Origin: Planctomycetota bacterium
Lineage (GTDB): Bacteria > Planctomycetota > Planctomycetia > Pirellulales > Pirellulaceae
Assembly: GCA_029259935.1 (NCBI GenBank)
Contig: JAJDEH010000059.1
Coordinates: forward strand, 1-34,591
Length of the DNA: 34,591 bases
Direction: 5' to 3'
The notes under the pieces are model-generated. The model did no database searches, was not told where the DNA came from, and worked only from the letters and a program-made list of their open reading frames with translations. The position numbers were made by a program, and so were the translations under genes. Of this stretch, positions 9,754-16,682 are shown piece by piece. Numbering within the stretch: position 1 is the first letter of the stretch; each line of letters starts with the position of its first letter.

Positions 9754-10605
9754 CTAGTGCGATCGAATGGTTTGGAACGCTTCGCCCAGTGTCATCACCT
9801 TGAAGCCCATGCGGCGGGCGATTCGAAACATCTCCTCCACCAGGGGCAATTCAATCCGCCCCACGTAACCTGGGTGGTCGTAGACAATCGCCAATGGCCG
9901 ACTTTCCAATTCGCCCGCGAATTGGTCCAGAATTGCCGCGTCGTCCAGTCCTCTCGCCCGCAGGTTTTCGACGTATCCCACGCCGCCCGGTTCGCCGACC
10001 AGATTGGTGGGAATCCGGCCCAGACCGGCTTCCGCGTTCGCACGAATTTCGCGGTCGGTTGGATCATGAACATCGGCTAGGTATTCAAATCCTTCCGCGG
10101 CCAAGATGCCAGGCAAGCAGGCCGGGCCGTTCCAGCCGGGCGATGAAAATCCAACCGGTCTGGATACTCCAGCTTGCTCTAAACGCTGCAGTCCCCAGGC
10201 GACCTCACGGCGCACACGCTCTTCCGGCCAGCGGTCGGCATCGCGCATCCAGGTTGCGTGATTCATTCCGCCGTGAAGTCCGATCTCATGCCCCGCTTCT
10301 TCCGCCGAGCGAAGTATTGCCGCATGATTGCTACCGACCAGCGGATTCAAAACGGCCGCCGCCAAACACGACCGGACGCCCAATTTTTGAGTCAGCGTCA
10401 GTTTCGTAACCGGCGTCTTTTCCTTTCGGCCCTTGGCGCGAAAGGCATCCCGAATCATGGCCCAGCGCGAAACCGCGCGCCCCATATTCACAAACAGGGT
10501 GAACTTCGCCTCATCATTTTCTTTGGCCAGGCGGAGCAAGTTGGGGACACCGTCTCGCATGCATACATGGCTGTCAACATCCAATCGAAAGCAGAAGATT
10601 TTCAA
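9754..10605 (-). CDS. ArnD-like polysaccharide deacetylase
   Basis: The 283-residue protein opens with FRLDVDSHVCMRDGVPNLL, the NodB-type Asp-Asp motif, and continues with GHEIGLHGGMNHATW, which matches the metal-binding His motif as seen in ArnD (HAWDHHAW in that enzyme). SSPGWNGPACLP and YDHPGY are the later catalytic-site segments. ArnD removes a formyl group from undecaprenyl-phosphate-linked 4-formamido-arabinose; other relatives remove N-acetyl groups from glycans. The start is an uncommon TTG at 10605 with GGGGA about 9 bases upstream, and it begins directly at the first beta strand. The gene lies 18 bases after the epimerase stop on the same strand, so the two are very likely one operon for a modified amino sugar on a lipid carrier or surface glycan. 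Confidence 0.88.
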   Translation of the reverse strand: MKIFCFRLDVDSHVCMRDGVPNLLRLAKENDEAKFTLFVNMGRAVSRWAMIRDAFRAKGRKEKTPVTKLTLTQKLGVRSCLAAAVLNPLVGSNHAAILRSAEEAGHEIGLHGGMNHATWMRDADRWPEERVRREVAWGLQRLEQAGVSRPVGFSSPGWNGPACLPGILAAEGFEYLADVHDPTDREIRANAEAGLGRIPTNLVGEPGGVGYVENLRARGLDDAAILDQFAGELESRPLAIVYDHPGYVGRIELPLVEEMFRIARRMGFKVMTLGEAFQTIRSH

Positions 10606-10623
10606 CTTGCGAATCCCCGTGGA

Positions 10624-11724
10624 TCAATCATCGGCGTCGGCATACCCCATCTCGACCAACGTATCGACAATTCGCGCCGATGGCTGAGGTAGTTCGGCTG
10701 GTTGATTCGGTTGAAACGACGACGCGAATTCGAAAAACTCGTCCGCCACCGAATCCTCGAATTTCCACAATCGGGCATTGGCACCCAGTCCGTCAGGCCG
10801 CTCGGTCACCCGCCGTAGGATCAGACAGGGTTTGTTTAGGTAGGCGCATTCTTCTTGGATGCTCCCGCCATCGGCCAGCACAATCCGAGCACTGGTAACC
10901 AGTTTGATAAAGTCACTGTAGTCCAACATGTCGCGGCAGTCGATGTTCTCATGGAGCTGATCTAGCAAACCAAATCGCTCTAAGTACTTGCGAGTCGGCT
11001 TATGCCGCACGAACACAACCGGCATCAGCTTGGCGGTTCGGTTCAGCAAGTGAACCACTTTTTCCAGCATCGACCGTTTGGAAATTGTTTCCAGCCGGTG
11101 GCAGGTGGCCAAGGCAAACGGAGATGATGGAAAATCGACATGTGCCGGGGCTCCTTCGATCAGTCGCAGGGCGTCCGCCACGGTGTTGCCGTTGACTTGG
11201 ACGACCTGGCCCCGAACTCGCATCGTTTTCAGGTTCTCGGCGGCCTCGTCCGAAGGCGCGAACAGAAAATCGGCTCGGCGCATGCAGCGGATTCTTATTA
11301 GCTCTTCGGGAAACGGATCCCAGATTTTGAAACTACGCAAACCGGCCTCCACATGCGCCACGTCAAGCCCGGCCGCCTTGGCAAGTTGCATTCCCATCAG
11401 CGTGCTCAAAGTGTCTCCATGAATCAAACACACTCCGCCGCCCGGAAAGACCTGCTGTTTCAGCCAGGCTCGGCGAAACCAACTCGCGGCATAGTGCCGC
11501 AGATACCAGTTCAACGCCGCCGGGATGGAGACAATGTCACCCCGCTCGCGCCGCAAACTCACGTCAGGTTCGGCAAGGTCAAATACGTTTCGAAGCGACT
11601 GTGAGATTTCGGCGTGCTGGCCAGAATCGACATAGCGAAAGGCGATCCGCCGCTGTTGCATTTCGACCAATAACGGCGCCATCTTAATCAGTTGCGCCTT
11701 GGTGCCAATGAAGACGTGAATCAT
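10624..11724 (-). CDS. UDP-N-acetylglucosamine 2-epimerase-like enzyme
   Basis: The 366-residue protein has the WecB/GT-B fold: MIHVFIGTKAQLIKMAPL at the start, IHGDTLSTLMGMQLAKAAG near 105-120, HVEAGLRS, GNTVADALRL, TCHRLETIS, and near the C-terminus DGGSIQEECAYLNKPCLILR with TERPDG. The usual enzyme interconverts UDP-GlcNAc and UDP-ManNAc for surface polysaccharides. The first loop is normally GTRPE and here is GTKAQ, and SDSGGxQEEA is DGGSIQEEC. These changes lie near the UDP-sugar site and suggest a different substrate or a divergent subfamily. The start at 11724 fits the first beta strand; the open frame continues upstream to 11973 but that part looks non-coding. It is the first gene of a likely operon with the downstream deacetylase. 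Confidence 0.9.
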   Translation of the reverse strand: MIHVFIGTKAQLIKMAPLLVEMQQRRIAFRYVDSGQHAEISQSLRNVFDLAEPDVSLRRERGDIVSIPAALNWYLRHYAASWFRRAWLKQQVFPGGGVCLIHGDTLSTLMGMQLAKAAGLDVAHVEAGLRSFKIWDPFPEELIRIRCMRRADFLFAPSDEAAENLKTMRVRGQVVQVNGNTVADALRLIEGAPAHVDFPSSPFALATCHRLETISKRSMLEKVVHLLNRTAKLMPVVFVRHKPTRKYLERFGLLDQLHENIDCRDMLDYSDFIKLVTSARIVLADGGSIQEECAYLNKPCLILRRVTERPDGLGANARLWKFEDSVADEFFEFASSFQPNQPAELPQPSARIVDTLVEMGYADADD

Positions 11725-12192
11725 GAAAGCCGAAAGAGGAAAAGGAAAAGAGAACCGCTGCAATTCTACGGACCCAGTCGCCAGCCGCAACCGAGCCCTA
11801 CTGTAGTTACGCTCGCTAGCGCGTAGTCGTGCGGTTACTCGTCTAAAGAAGTTGGCGGAGTAGCAACCGTCGTCGACCACGATTGGAAGAGCGTCACGAG
11901 TCTCCTCGCGCACGTTCTTTCGCGCCGACTCCAAGACGACGATCGTTGCGATTCCATATCGATTGCGATTCACTCCTTGGCGCGCCGCGGTGGAGAGGAA
12001 AGTTCAACCGGTCGACACTACGATTTTTTTTGAATCTTTTCGTAAACTGCTTGACTTTGGGGATTTTCAGCCGGATATTGGGGCTTCAAGCTCGATGCTA
12101 GCTCTAGCGGAAACAAGAGAACAGGCAAACCCATCTATCAAGAGTGTTCTTCAAGAGTTGTTCTTAGGAAGACGTCAATAGGAGAGACCGCC
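11725..12192. other. 468-bp divergent intergenic region
   Basis: This region lies between the starts of the epimerase (leftward) and the 68-residue protein (rightward), so it should hold promoters for both. I see no gene. The left part has purine-rich AGGAAAAGGAAAAG and the short palindrome GCTCGCTAGCGCG-like sequence. The right part is AT-richer and contains the candidate promoter listed separately. Confidence 0.5.
12051..12079 (+). promoter_or_regulatory. Candidate sigma-70-like promoter
   Basis: TTGACT (5 of 6 consensus bases) is followed after 17 bases by GATATT (4 of 6). It lies about 115 bases upstream of the GTG start of the 68-residue protein, in an AT-rich patch. This is only a pattern match and could be chance. 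Confidence 0.25.
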
Positions 12193-12399
12193 GTGCCGAA
12201 TTCGGTGCTTGAGGCCATCAAGCTGGGAATGTGGGACTACGAACCCGACAACACTGAAACCAATCGCTACGACAAGACAGGAGCACTGCCCGGCAGTGAC
12301 GAAAAACTGGAAATTCTCGCCGGGCGCGTGGCCGGCGGACTCCCACTTTGGCACCCCAACGACCGTCGCAGCTATGACGATACCGAGCCGGACCGGTAG
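12193..12399 (+). CDS. Small acidic planctomycete protein of unknown function
   Basis: The protein has 68 residues. It opens MPNSVLEAIKLGMWDYEP and ends with LEILAGRVAGGLPLWHPNDRR followed by an acidic tail. This pattern (VLEAIKxGxWDYEP, then GSxEKLExLAxRVAxGLPLWHP) resembles a short protein I have met in planctomycete genomes, so I take it as a real gene although its function is unknown. The start is GTG at 12193 with AGGAGAG about 6 bases upstream, a good ribosome site. No signal peptide or membrane segment is present; it should be cytosolic. Its size and charge would suit a small regulator or adaptor, but this is speculation. Confidence 0.7.
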   Translation: MPNSVLEAIKLGMWDYEPDNTETNRYDKTGALPGSDEKLEILAGRVAGGLPLWHPNDRRSYDDTEPDR

Positions 12400-12506
12400 C
12401 GACTGTTACGCGCCAGCATTCGGCCTCTCCGAGAAAAGGCCGATCGGCTCCCGGCCAACCGATTCGTAGGGCGAAGAACACGTGAATCCCTTTTCTTCGG
12501 GCATAA

Positions 12507-12586
12507 ACGGTGCCATTGTTGGCTCGTCCAGCAGTGCGACGGAACGGACGCTATTCCACTGTTGGGCAAGCCAGCAATGGCACCGT
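12507..12586. repeat. 80-bp imperfect palindrome (MITE-like hairpin)
   Basis: The left arm at 12507-12536 begins ACGGTGCCATTGTTGGCT. The right arm at 12557-12586 is its reverse complement with about four mismatches over 30 bases, and about 20 bases separate them. The single strand would fold into a long hairpin. It lies between the ends of the 68-residue gene and the convergent 12675-13700 gene, where it could act as a terminator. Its size and symmetry fit a dispersed intergenic repeat. Confidence 0.7.
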
Positions 12587-12674
12587 ATTTGAAGGGATGC
12601 GCGAGGGCACGTCGCGGCGAATCTGCGCCTTGCGCGGCGGGCTCGCGGCCGGGTCACGAGTGAGGCCACGAGTT

Positions 12675-13700
12675 CTATTTTGAATTCGGCATCTTCGCCG
12701 ACCGCGCTAAGAACGCCTGCATGACGCTGGCCAGCAGTTCGCGCAGATGAGGCTTCATGTCGTCTGGAGCGCGGGCAACCCAAGTTTGAGTCAGCAGGAC
12801 AAACTTGCCCATCCCCGCCATGGCGGAAGCTGGCGATCCGTCACTTGGCGCGAAGAATTCCAGGATGTTCCATTTCACTACATTTTCGATTTGCGCGCTG
12901 ACAAACTCCTTGCGATCTTCCGCCGGCAACTTCGCAAAGTGATTGGCGCGATCAAGCAGCCAAGCTTCGACCAGCAGTTCGCCATTGGAAAGTAACTGAG
13001 CCTGTTGCGATTCGGAGAGATCTCCAACGACCTCGTCGGCCTTTCGTCCGTAGTCCAACGACTCGGCGATTCGCAGTGCTAGGTCGCGGCGGGTTTCCAT
13101 CGACTGTTCGCTCAAGTCGCGAGTGGCGAGCCACGCCACCACGGCGTCGCTGACGGCGGAATACATCCGCTGTTGCCGGTCGCCCTGCTCTTCCTCCATC
13201 CAGCGGTCGATGTCTTCAAAGAAGGCGGAAATCGACGCGTTGTTCTGGCCCGAGCCGTCCGTGTTGATACTGGCTTCGATTTCGGCCCACTGGGCGACGG
13301 CGGCAATCTGCTTTTCGAGAAAGGGCATTCGCTCGGTGGGCTGGCAGGCCTGATAGCGCTCGACGCGCGAACGAAACCAAGCTCGCTTGAGGTGCCGCAG
13401 GTTGTCTTGAATCCGAGTCCGTTGATCCGCGGTAAGCGAACCGGTTTGGCCGCTAACCTCAAGGCCGGCAGCCAGTTCTTCTTCCAACCGGTCGACGAGC
13501 GCGACTTGAATGTCGTCGGGCTCTTGTGCGAGATCTCTCTCAACCAGCCAGCGCAGCAATTGTTGCCGATTGGCCTGGCTAGGATGAGGGAGGCGAATGA
13601 AATACGAATAGACCAGCGCCAAGACCAATGCGATGGCCGCCACGACCACGACCGCGGAGACGAGCCAAATACCCCGATGCCGGGAAATCGAGTGGTTCAT
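12675..13700 (-). CDS. Hypothetical membrane-anchored protein
   Basis: The 341-residue protein begins MNHSISRHRG and has one hydrophobic helix at about residues 11-34, after which the rest appears soluble and rich in Glu, Gln, Arg and Ala, largely helical. This suggests an inner-membrane anchor with a periplasmic domain. I recognise no family or catalytic motif. The body has two loosely similar halves, with segments such as LLRWLVERDL and VVAWLATRDLSEQ, each followed by an RxDLALRIxE-like or DIQVALVDRL helix, so it may have arisen by internal duplication. ATG 13700 is preferred over an in-frame start at 13721 because the extra seven residues add nothing to the signal anchor. The start lies only 24 bases from the large palindrome at 13725-13822. 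Confidence 0.72.
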   Translation of the reverse strand: MNHSISRHRGIWLVSAVVVVAAIALVLALVYSYFIRLPHPSQANRQQLLRWLVERDLAQEPDDIQVALVDRLEEELAAGLEVSGQTGSLTADQRTRIQDNLRHLKRAWFRSRVERYQACQPTERMPFLEKQIAAVAQWAEIEASINTDGSGQNNASISAFFEDIDRWMEEEQGDRQQRMYSAVSDAVVAWLATRDLSEQSMETRRDLALRIAESLDYGRKADEVVGDLSESQQAQLLSNGELLVEAWLLDRANHFAKLPAEDRKEFVSAQIENVVKWNILEFFAPSDGSPASAMAGMGKFVLLTQTWVARAPDDMKPHLRELLASVMQAFLARSAKMPNSK

Positions 13701-13724
13701 GATGTTCTTTCTGTGAGTCACTTT

Positions 13725-13822
13725 GGAGAGCGTCGCCTTTCGCTCCGGGAAAGTTGCGGTCCGCGGTAGCGTGCTTTCGCGGCGACCGGGCGCAACTTTC
13801 GAGGAGCCAAAGGCGACACTCC
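13725..13822. repeat. 98-bp imperfect palindromic repeat
   Basis: The left arm at 13725-13758 (GGAGAGCGTCGCCTTTCGCT and onward) is mirrored by the right arm at 13791-13822 (CGCAACTTTCGAGGAGCC and onward). Over about 33 bases most positions pair. A 32-base centre, itself GC-rich, separates them. The motif of AAAGGCGACACTCC ends resembles short palindromic repeats I associate with planctomycete intergenic regions. It sits directly upstream of the minus-strand gene starting at 13700, so it falls in that gene's promoter or leader. Confidence 0.72.
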
Positions 13823-13977
13823 ACTCTGACGAGTTTTGGCGGATTGTGCTAGACTAACAAAGAGCTGGGAGCGAGGGGAATCCCACCCCAATTACGACAT
13901 CCGCCTCTCTCATGCTTGAATATACCCTCCCGCCGTGGAGGTCGTTTCATGACCGCGATTAGAGCGAAAGGTCGAAC

Positions 13978-14283
13978 ATGCCAGGGTTTAATACCGAAGT
14001 TCCACATCAATTGCCCAAGCAAGAGGCCGTCGAGCGGCTGAAGGGGTTTTCGGAGAAGATCCGCGAGCAGTTTAAGGACCAGGTGAGCGATCTGGAGCAA
14101 GCCTGGGACGACGCGGGCTTGCTGAACTTTTCCTTTAAGACATTCGGTTTCAAGATCGGCGGGCAGATCGAAGTACTGGACGACCGCGTGACATTGGACA
14201 CGAAGCTGCCGCTGGCCGCCATGGCCTTCAAAGGCAAGATCAAGCAGCAGTTCCACGACCAATTGGCGAAAGTGCTGACCTGA
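13978..14283 (+). CDS. Polyhydroxyalkanoic-acid-system-like protein
   Basis: The 101-residue protein matches the short PHA_gran_rgn (putative polyhydroxyalkanoic acid system protein) pattern. It has HQLPKQEAVERLKGFSEKI at the start, a central NFSFKTFGFKIGGQIEVLDD, and the tail LPLAAMAFKGKIKQQFHDQL. Family members are 90-105 residues, so it is full length. Some are found with PHA granule genes, but many occur alone, as here, and the molecular role is not settled. The ATG is preceded by GAAAGG at a reasonable distance. No PHA synthase or phasin gene lies nearby, so a granule role should not be assumed. Confidence 0.8.
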   Translation: MPGFNTEVPHQLPKQEAVERLKGFSEKIREQFKDQVSDLEQAWDDAGLLNFSFKTFGFKIGGQIEVLDDRVTLDTKLPLAAMAFKGKIKQQFHDQLAKVLT

Positions 14284-14315
14284 TCGACAGTCGGCATGCT
14301 TCGGGCGCTCAGCGC

Positions 14316-14344
14316 CGGCGAGCCTCCAGCGTTAGCTGGGGGGT
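14316..14344. repeat. 29-bp intergenic repeat, copy 1
   Basis: The sequence CGGCGAGCCTCCAGCGTTAG and the following nine bases (CTGGGGGGT) recur at 20942-20970 with a single difference. CCAGC-GTTA-GCTGG within it can form a five-pair hairpin. It lies 33 bases after the stop at 14283 and in the same orientation as that gene, a position suited to a terminator. Confidence 0.72.
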
Positions 14345-14410
14345 AATCCCGATCAACACGGCGAGTGCCTCCACTTCAGCATCTCTTTTGGCCGTTGGCC
14401 ATGCTAACCA

Positions 14411-14430
14411 TAGCCTGGGCAACGCCCTAG
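14411..14430. repeat. Short hairpin, possible repeat remnant
   Basis: TAGCCTGGGCAACGCCCTAG folds as CTGGGC/GCCC-AG with one bulged base and an AAC loop. Similar CTGGGGCAACGCCC hairpins occur between planctomycete genes in my recollection. No second copy was seen in this window, so the call is weak. Confidence 0.3.
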
Positions 14431-14546
14431 AAACGCTGCAGCTTCTCGCGGAGAACGGTAGAATAAAAGAGGGCATCCTGCGGTCGTTCCGCGGACTCGC
14501 TGCCCACTTTCTAGATTCTTTCGTCGCGCATTTGGGGTAGGGGTTG

Positions 14547-16145
14547 ATGAAGCACAATGTCAAAAAACGACCGCTGTTCTTGCACGCCAAACAACTCGAA
14601 TTTCGCCAAAGCGATGCTTGGTGCCGGGGCTTCGTCGCCGGGCGCTCTTCCGGCAAGTCGACCATTGGCGCTCGCGACATCCTGCTGCGGGCCCAACGCA
14701 ACGAGCCGTGGTGTTGCGTCTCGCGGTCGTTTCCCGATGTGATGAAAGTCACTTGGCCGGTTTTTGAAAAGGAAGCCCGGCAACTGGGCGTCTGGATTCG
14801 CGGCATCAAAACGCCCGTCCCCAAAGTCTATTTTCGTACTCAAGACGGCGGCACGGCCAGCCTGACATTCAGCACCGCGACACACGCCGACGACTTACGT
14901 GGTCCGTCGTGGGCCGGCATGTGGCTCGACGAGTGCAGTCAGATGCACGAAGACGTGAAAACCTACGGCATTCCGGCGCTGCGGCATGAAGGCCGCATGG
15001 GCCAGTTGCTGATGACGTTCACGCCGCGCGGACGGCGTCATTGGACGTTCGAAATGTTTTACGAACAACTGCCGCAAGACGGGTCGCCCATGCCAAGCGG
15101 CATTCATGGCGGTTCTGACTGGGCTGCGGGAGATTACGCCCATGAACCGTTCGGCGACGACGATGCTCTCGTGCGCGACTCCTCTCTCGCCGACGGACTG
15201 GCAAAATTTGGCGGCAAGCTCTATCGCCCCAAGCCCAACACGTTTCTGGTCCACGCCACGACGCAAGAGAACCCGTTCGCTCCCGCCGAGTTTTACGACC
15301 TGATCCGCCAGAACTATACGTCGACGCTGGCGGTTCAAGAACTCGGCGGCCAGTTCATCGACATCGAAGGTTTGATTTTTCAACGCTGGTGGTTCGAGCC
15401 CGTGCCGCAGGTGCCGCGCGACGCCATGCGAGTCCGTTATTGGGACAAGGCGGCCACGCACGGCGACGGCTGCTACACAGCCGGCGTGCTGATGGCCCGC
15501 GATCATCGCGACTTGTACTACATCGAAGACGTCGTCCGCGGCCAATGGTCGTATCACGAGCGAGAAGCGATCATCGAGCAAACCGCCCACCGCGACGCCG
15601 ACCGCTACGACAACGAAGTACTGGTCTACGTCGAACAAGAACCCGGCAGCGGCGGCAAAGAGTCGGCTCAGCAAACGCTGAAGCGCTTGTCCGGCTTCCC
15701 GGTCTACCTGGACGTCGTCAGCCAGAGCAACCAACTTCGCACGATCGACAATCTAAAAGTACCTGGCAACGCCAAGATCACCCGCGCCCAACCGCTGGCC
15801 GCCCAATCCGAAGCGGGCAACGTCAAGCTGATTCCCGCGCCGTGGTCCGACGACTTCCTCGACGAACTGGCGTCCTTCCCCGAAAGCAAATTCAGCGACC
15901 AAGTGGATGCCACAAGCGGAGCGTTCAACAAACTAGCCAACAAAGCCGCCGGCTCTTGGCAAGCACCGTCACGCGCCACGCACGCCAGCAACCCGCGCCG
16001 CTTCGGCATCCAACTCGACCCCACGAAACCATCGCCGCGCGCCACCCGTTCAACAGAAACGAACACCACGGCACAGGCCGAAGACCTCGATACCGATGCG
16101 CACCAACTGGGAAAGCACCTACTAGCGCACCGCCGCGATTCGTGA
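14547..16145 (+). CDS. Solitary phage-type terminase large subunit (ATPase plus nuclease)
   Basis: The 532-residue protein has both terminase domains. The N-terminal ATPase shows Walker A AGRSSGKS at 31-38, Walker B MWLDE at 125-129 with catalytic Glu129, and a coupling segment LLMTFTPRG at 154-162. The C-terminal RNase-H-like nuclease begins near RYWDKAATHGDGCYTAG with Asp300, and a later acidic site VYVEQEPGSGGKES fits the second metal ligand. In phages this motor cuts and packs DNA. ATG 14547 has GGGGTAGGGG just upstream; a TTG one codon earlier is also in frame. No portal, capsid or small terminase gene is nearby, so this is either a prophage relic or a gene taken over by the host. The last 60 residues are low-complexity and Thr/Ala-rich. 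Confidence 0.9.
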   Translation: MKHNVKKRPLFLHAKQLEFRQSDAWCRGFVAGRSSGKSTIGARDILLRAQRNEPWCCVSRSFPDVMKVTWPVFEKEARQLGVWIRGIKTPVPKVYFRTQDGGTASLTFSTATHADDLRGPSWAGMWLDECSQMHEDVKTYGIPALRHEGRMGQLLMTFTPRGRRHWTFEMFYEQLPQDGSPMPSGIHGGSDWAAGDYAHEPFGDDDALVRDSSLADGLAKFGGKLYRPKPNTFLVHATTQENPFAPAEFYDLIRQNYTSTLAVQELGGQFIDIEGLIFQRWWFEPVPQVPRDAMRVRYWDKAATHGDGCYTAGVLMARDHRDLYYIEDVVRGQWSYHEREAIIEQTAHRDADRYDNEVLVYVEQEPGSGGKESAQQTLKRLSGFPVYLDVVSQSNQLRTIDNLKVPGNAKITRAQPLAAQSEAGNVKLIPAPWSDDFLDELASFPESKFSDQVDATSGAFNKLANKAAGSWQAPSRATHASNPRRFGIQLDPTKPSPRATRSTETNTTAQAEDLDTDAHQLGKHLLAHRRDS

Positions 16146-16152
16146 GATGCGG

Positions 16153-16266
16153 CTAGGTCCGATCGCTGAGCGACTTCTGTAAGTCAATAAAATCGCCTGG
16201 AGTAATCACCCAACCCCTCTTCTTGCCATAAATCCTGCTAAGCACTTTGTCTTCAATGGATTGCAT
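16153..16266 (-). pseudogene. Truncated AbiEi/DUF6088-like antitoxin remnant
   Basis: A 37-codon reading frame starts at ATG 16266 and stops with TAG at 16153-16155. Its product contains the segments DKVLSRIYGKKRGWVITP and GDFIDL. This matches the N-terminal winged-helix region of DUF6088 / type IV (AbiEi-like) antitoxins, whose usual form is RGWVFTPxDFLDLGSRxAVDQALSRL. After DFIDL the sequence departs from the family and stops, so about 80 percent of a normal-length protein (near 200 residues) is missing. The break lies eight bases from the terminase stop on the other strand. The expected toxin partner, a nucleotidyltransferase, should lie further left but that space is occupied by the terminase gene. 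I read it as a broken toxin-antitoxin locus. Confidence 0.65.
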
Positions 16267-16288
16267 CGCATCATCTCTTCAGATTTTT

Positions 16289-16312
16289 CACGAATAGCAG
16301 CATGTTTTCGTG
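16289..16312. promoter_or_regulatory. Candidate operator palindrome upstream of the antitoxin remnant
   Basis: CACGAA at 16289-16294 and TTCGTG at 16307-16312 form a perfect six-base inverted repeat with a 12-base centre, in an AT-rich stretch. It begins 23 bases upstream of the remnant's start codon. AbiEi-type antitoxins repress their own promoter by binding inverted repeats, so this could be the old operator. Evidence is by position only. Confidence 0.35.
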
Positions 16313-16361
16313 AATTTTGAATAGTCACTTAGCTCTTTATGCCCCATGATTAGCTCGGTGG

Positions 16362-16426
16362 GTGACGATTATTCATTATTCTACACAAAGACCGTCGGTG
16401 ACATCGTTAAAGACAATAATCGTCAC
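16362..16426. repeat. 12-bp perfect inverted repeat
   Basis: GTGACGATTATT at 16362-16373 is the exact reverse complement of AATAATCGTCAC at 16415-16426, with 41 bases between. The centre also holds GTCGGTGACATCG, a partial third copy of the GTGAC core. It lies between the antitoxin remnant and the small lipoprotein start at 16470, which makes it a possible regulatory site or the end of a small element. Confidence 0.55.
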
Positions 16427-16469
16427 GCCCCCATTCTGCAGGCCCAACTCACATCGGAGAAGCGTCCCC

Positions 16470-16649
16470 ATGCTTCAGTTTGTTCGACCTCTCGTATTAG
16501 TTGTCAGTTGCTTCGCAGTCACCGGCTGTGGCGGGCAACTGGGACGCGCCGTAGAAGGTGTTCAGGAGTTGCAACCAGAAGCGGAACAACGTAATCGGGA
16601 AATCGAAGAGATGGCAGGACCTCCCGGCGCCCAGGGACGTTCTTCCTAG
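16470..16649 (+). CDS. Small lipoprotein
   Basis: The 59-residue protein begins with a basic-hydrophobic signal and the lipobox VTGC with the acceptor Cys at residue 20. The remaining 39 residues are charged and include EAEQRNREIEEMAG, followed by a Pro/Gly-rich end. ATG 16470 has GGAGA 9 bases upstream. An upstream start in the same frame is possible but would place the signal peptide inside the protein. It is likely a membrane-attached lipoprotein; no family or function is recognised. Confidence 0.62.
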   Translation: MLQFVRPLVLVVSCFAVTGCGGQLGRAVEGVQELQPEAEQRNREIEEMAGPPGAQGRSS

Positions 16650-16682
16650 CAAGGGCCCGAACCTACCAGTGCGTAGGATCGT

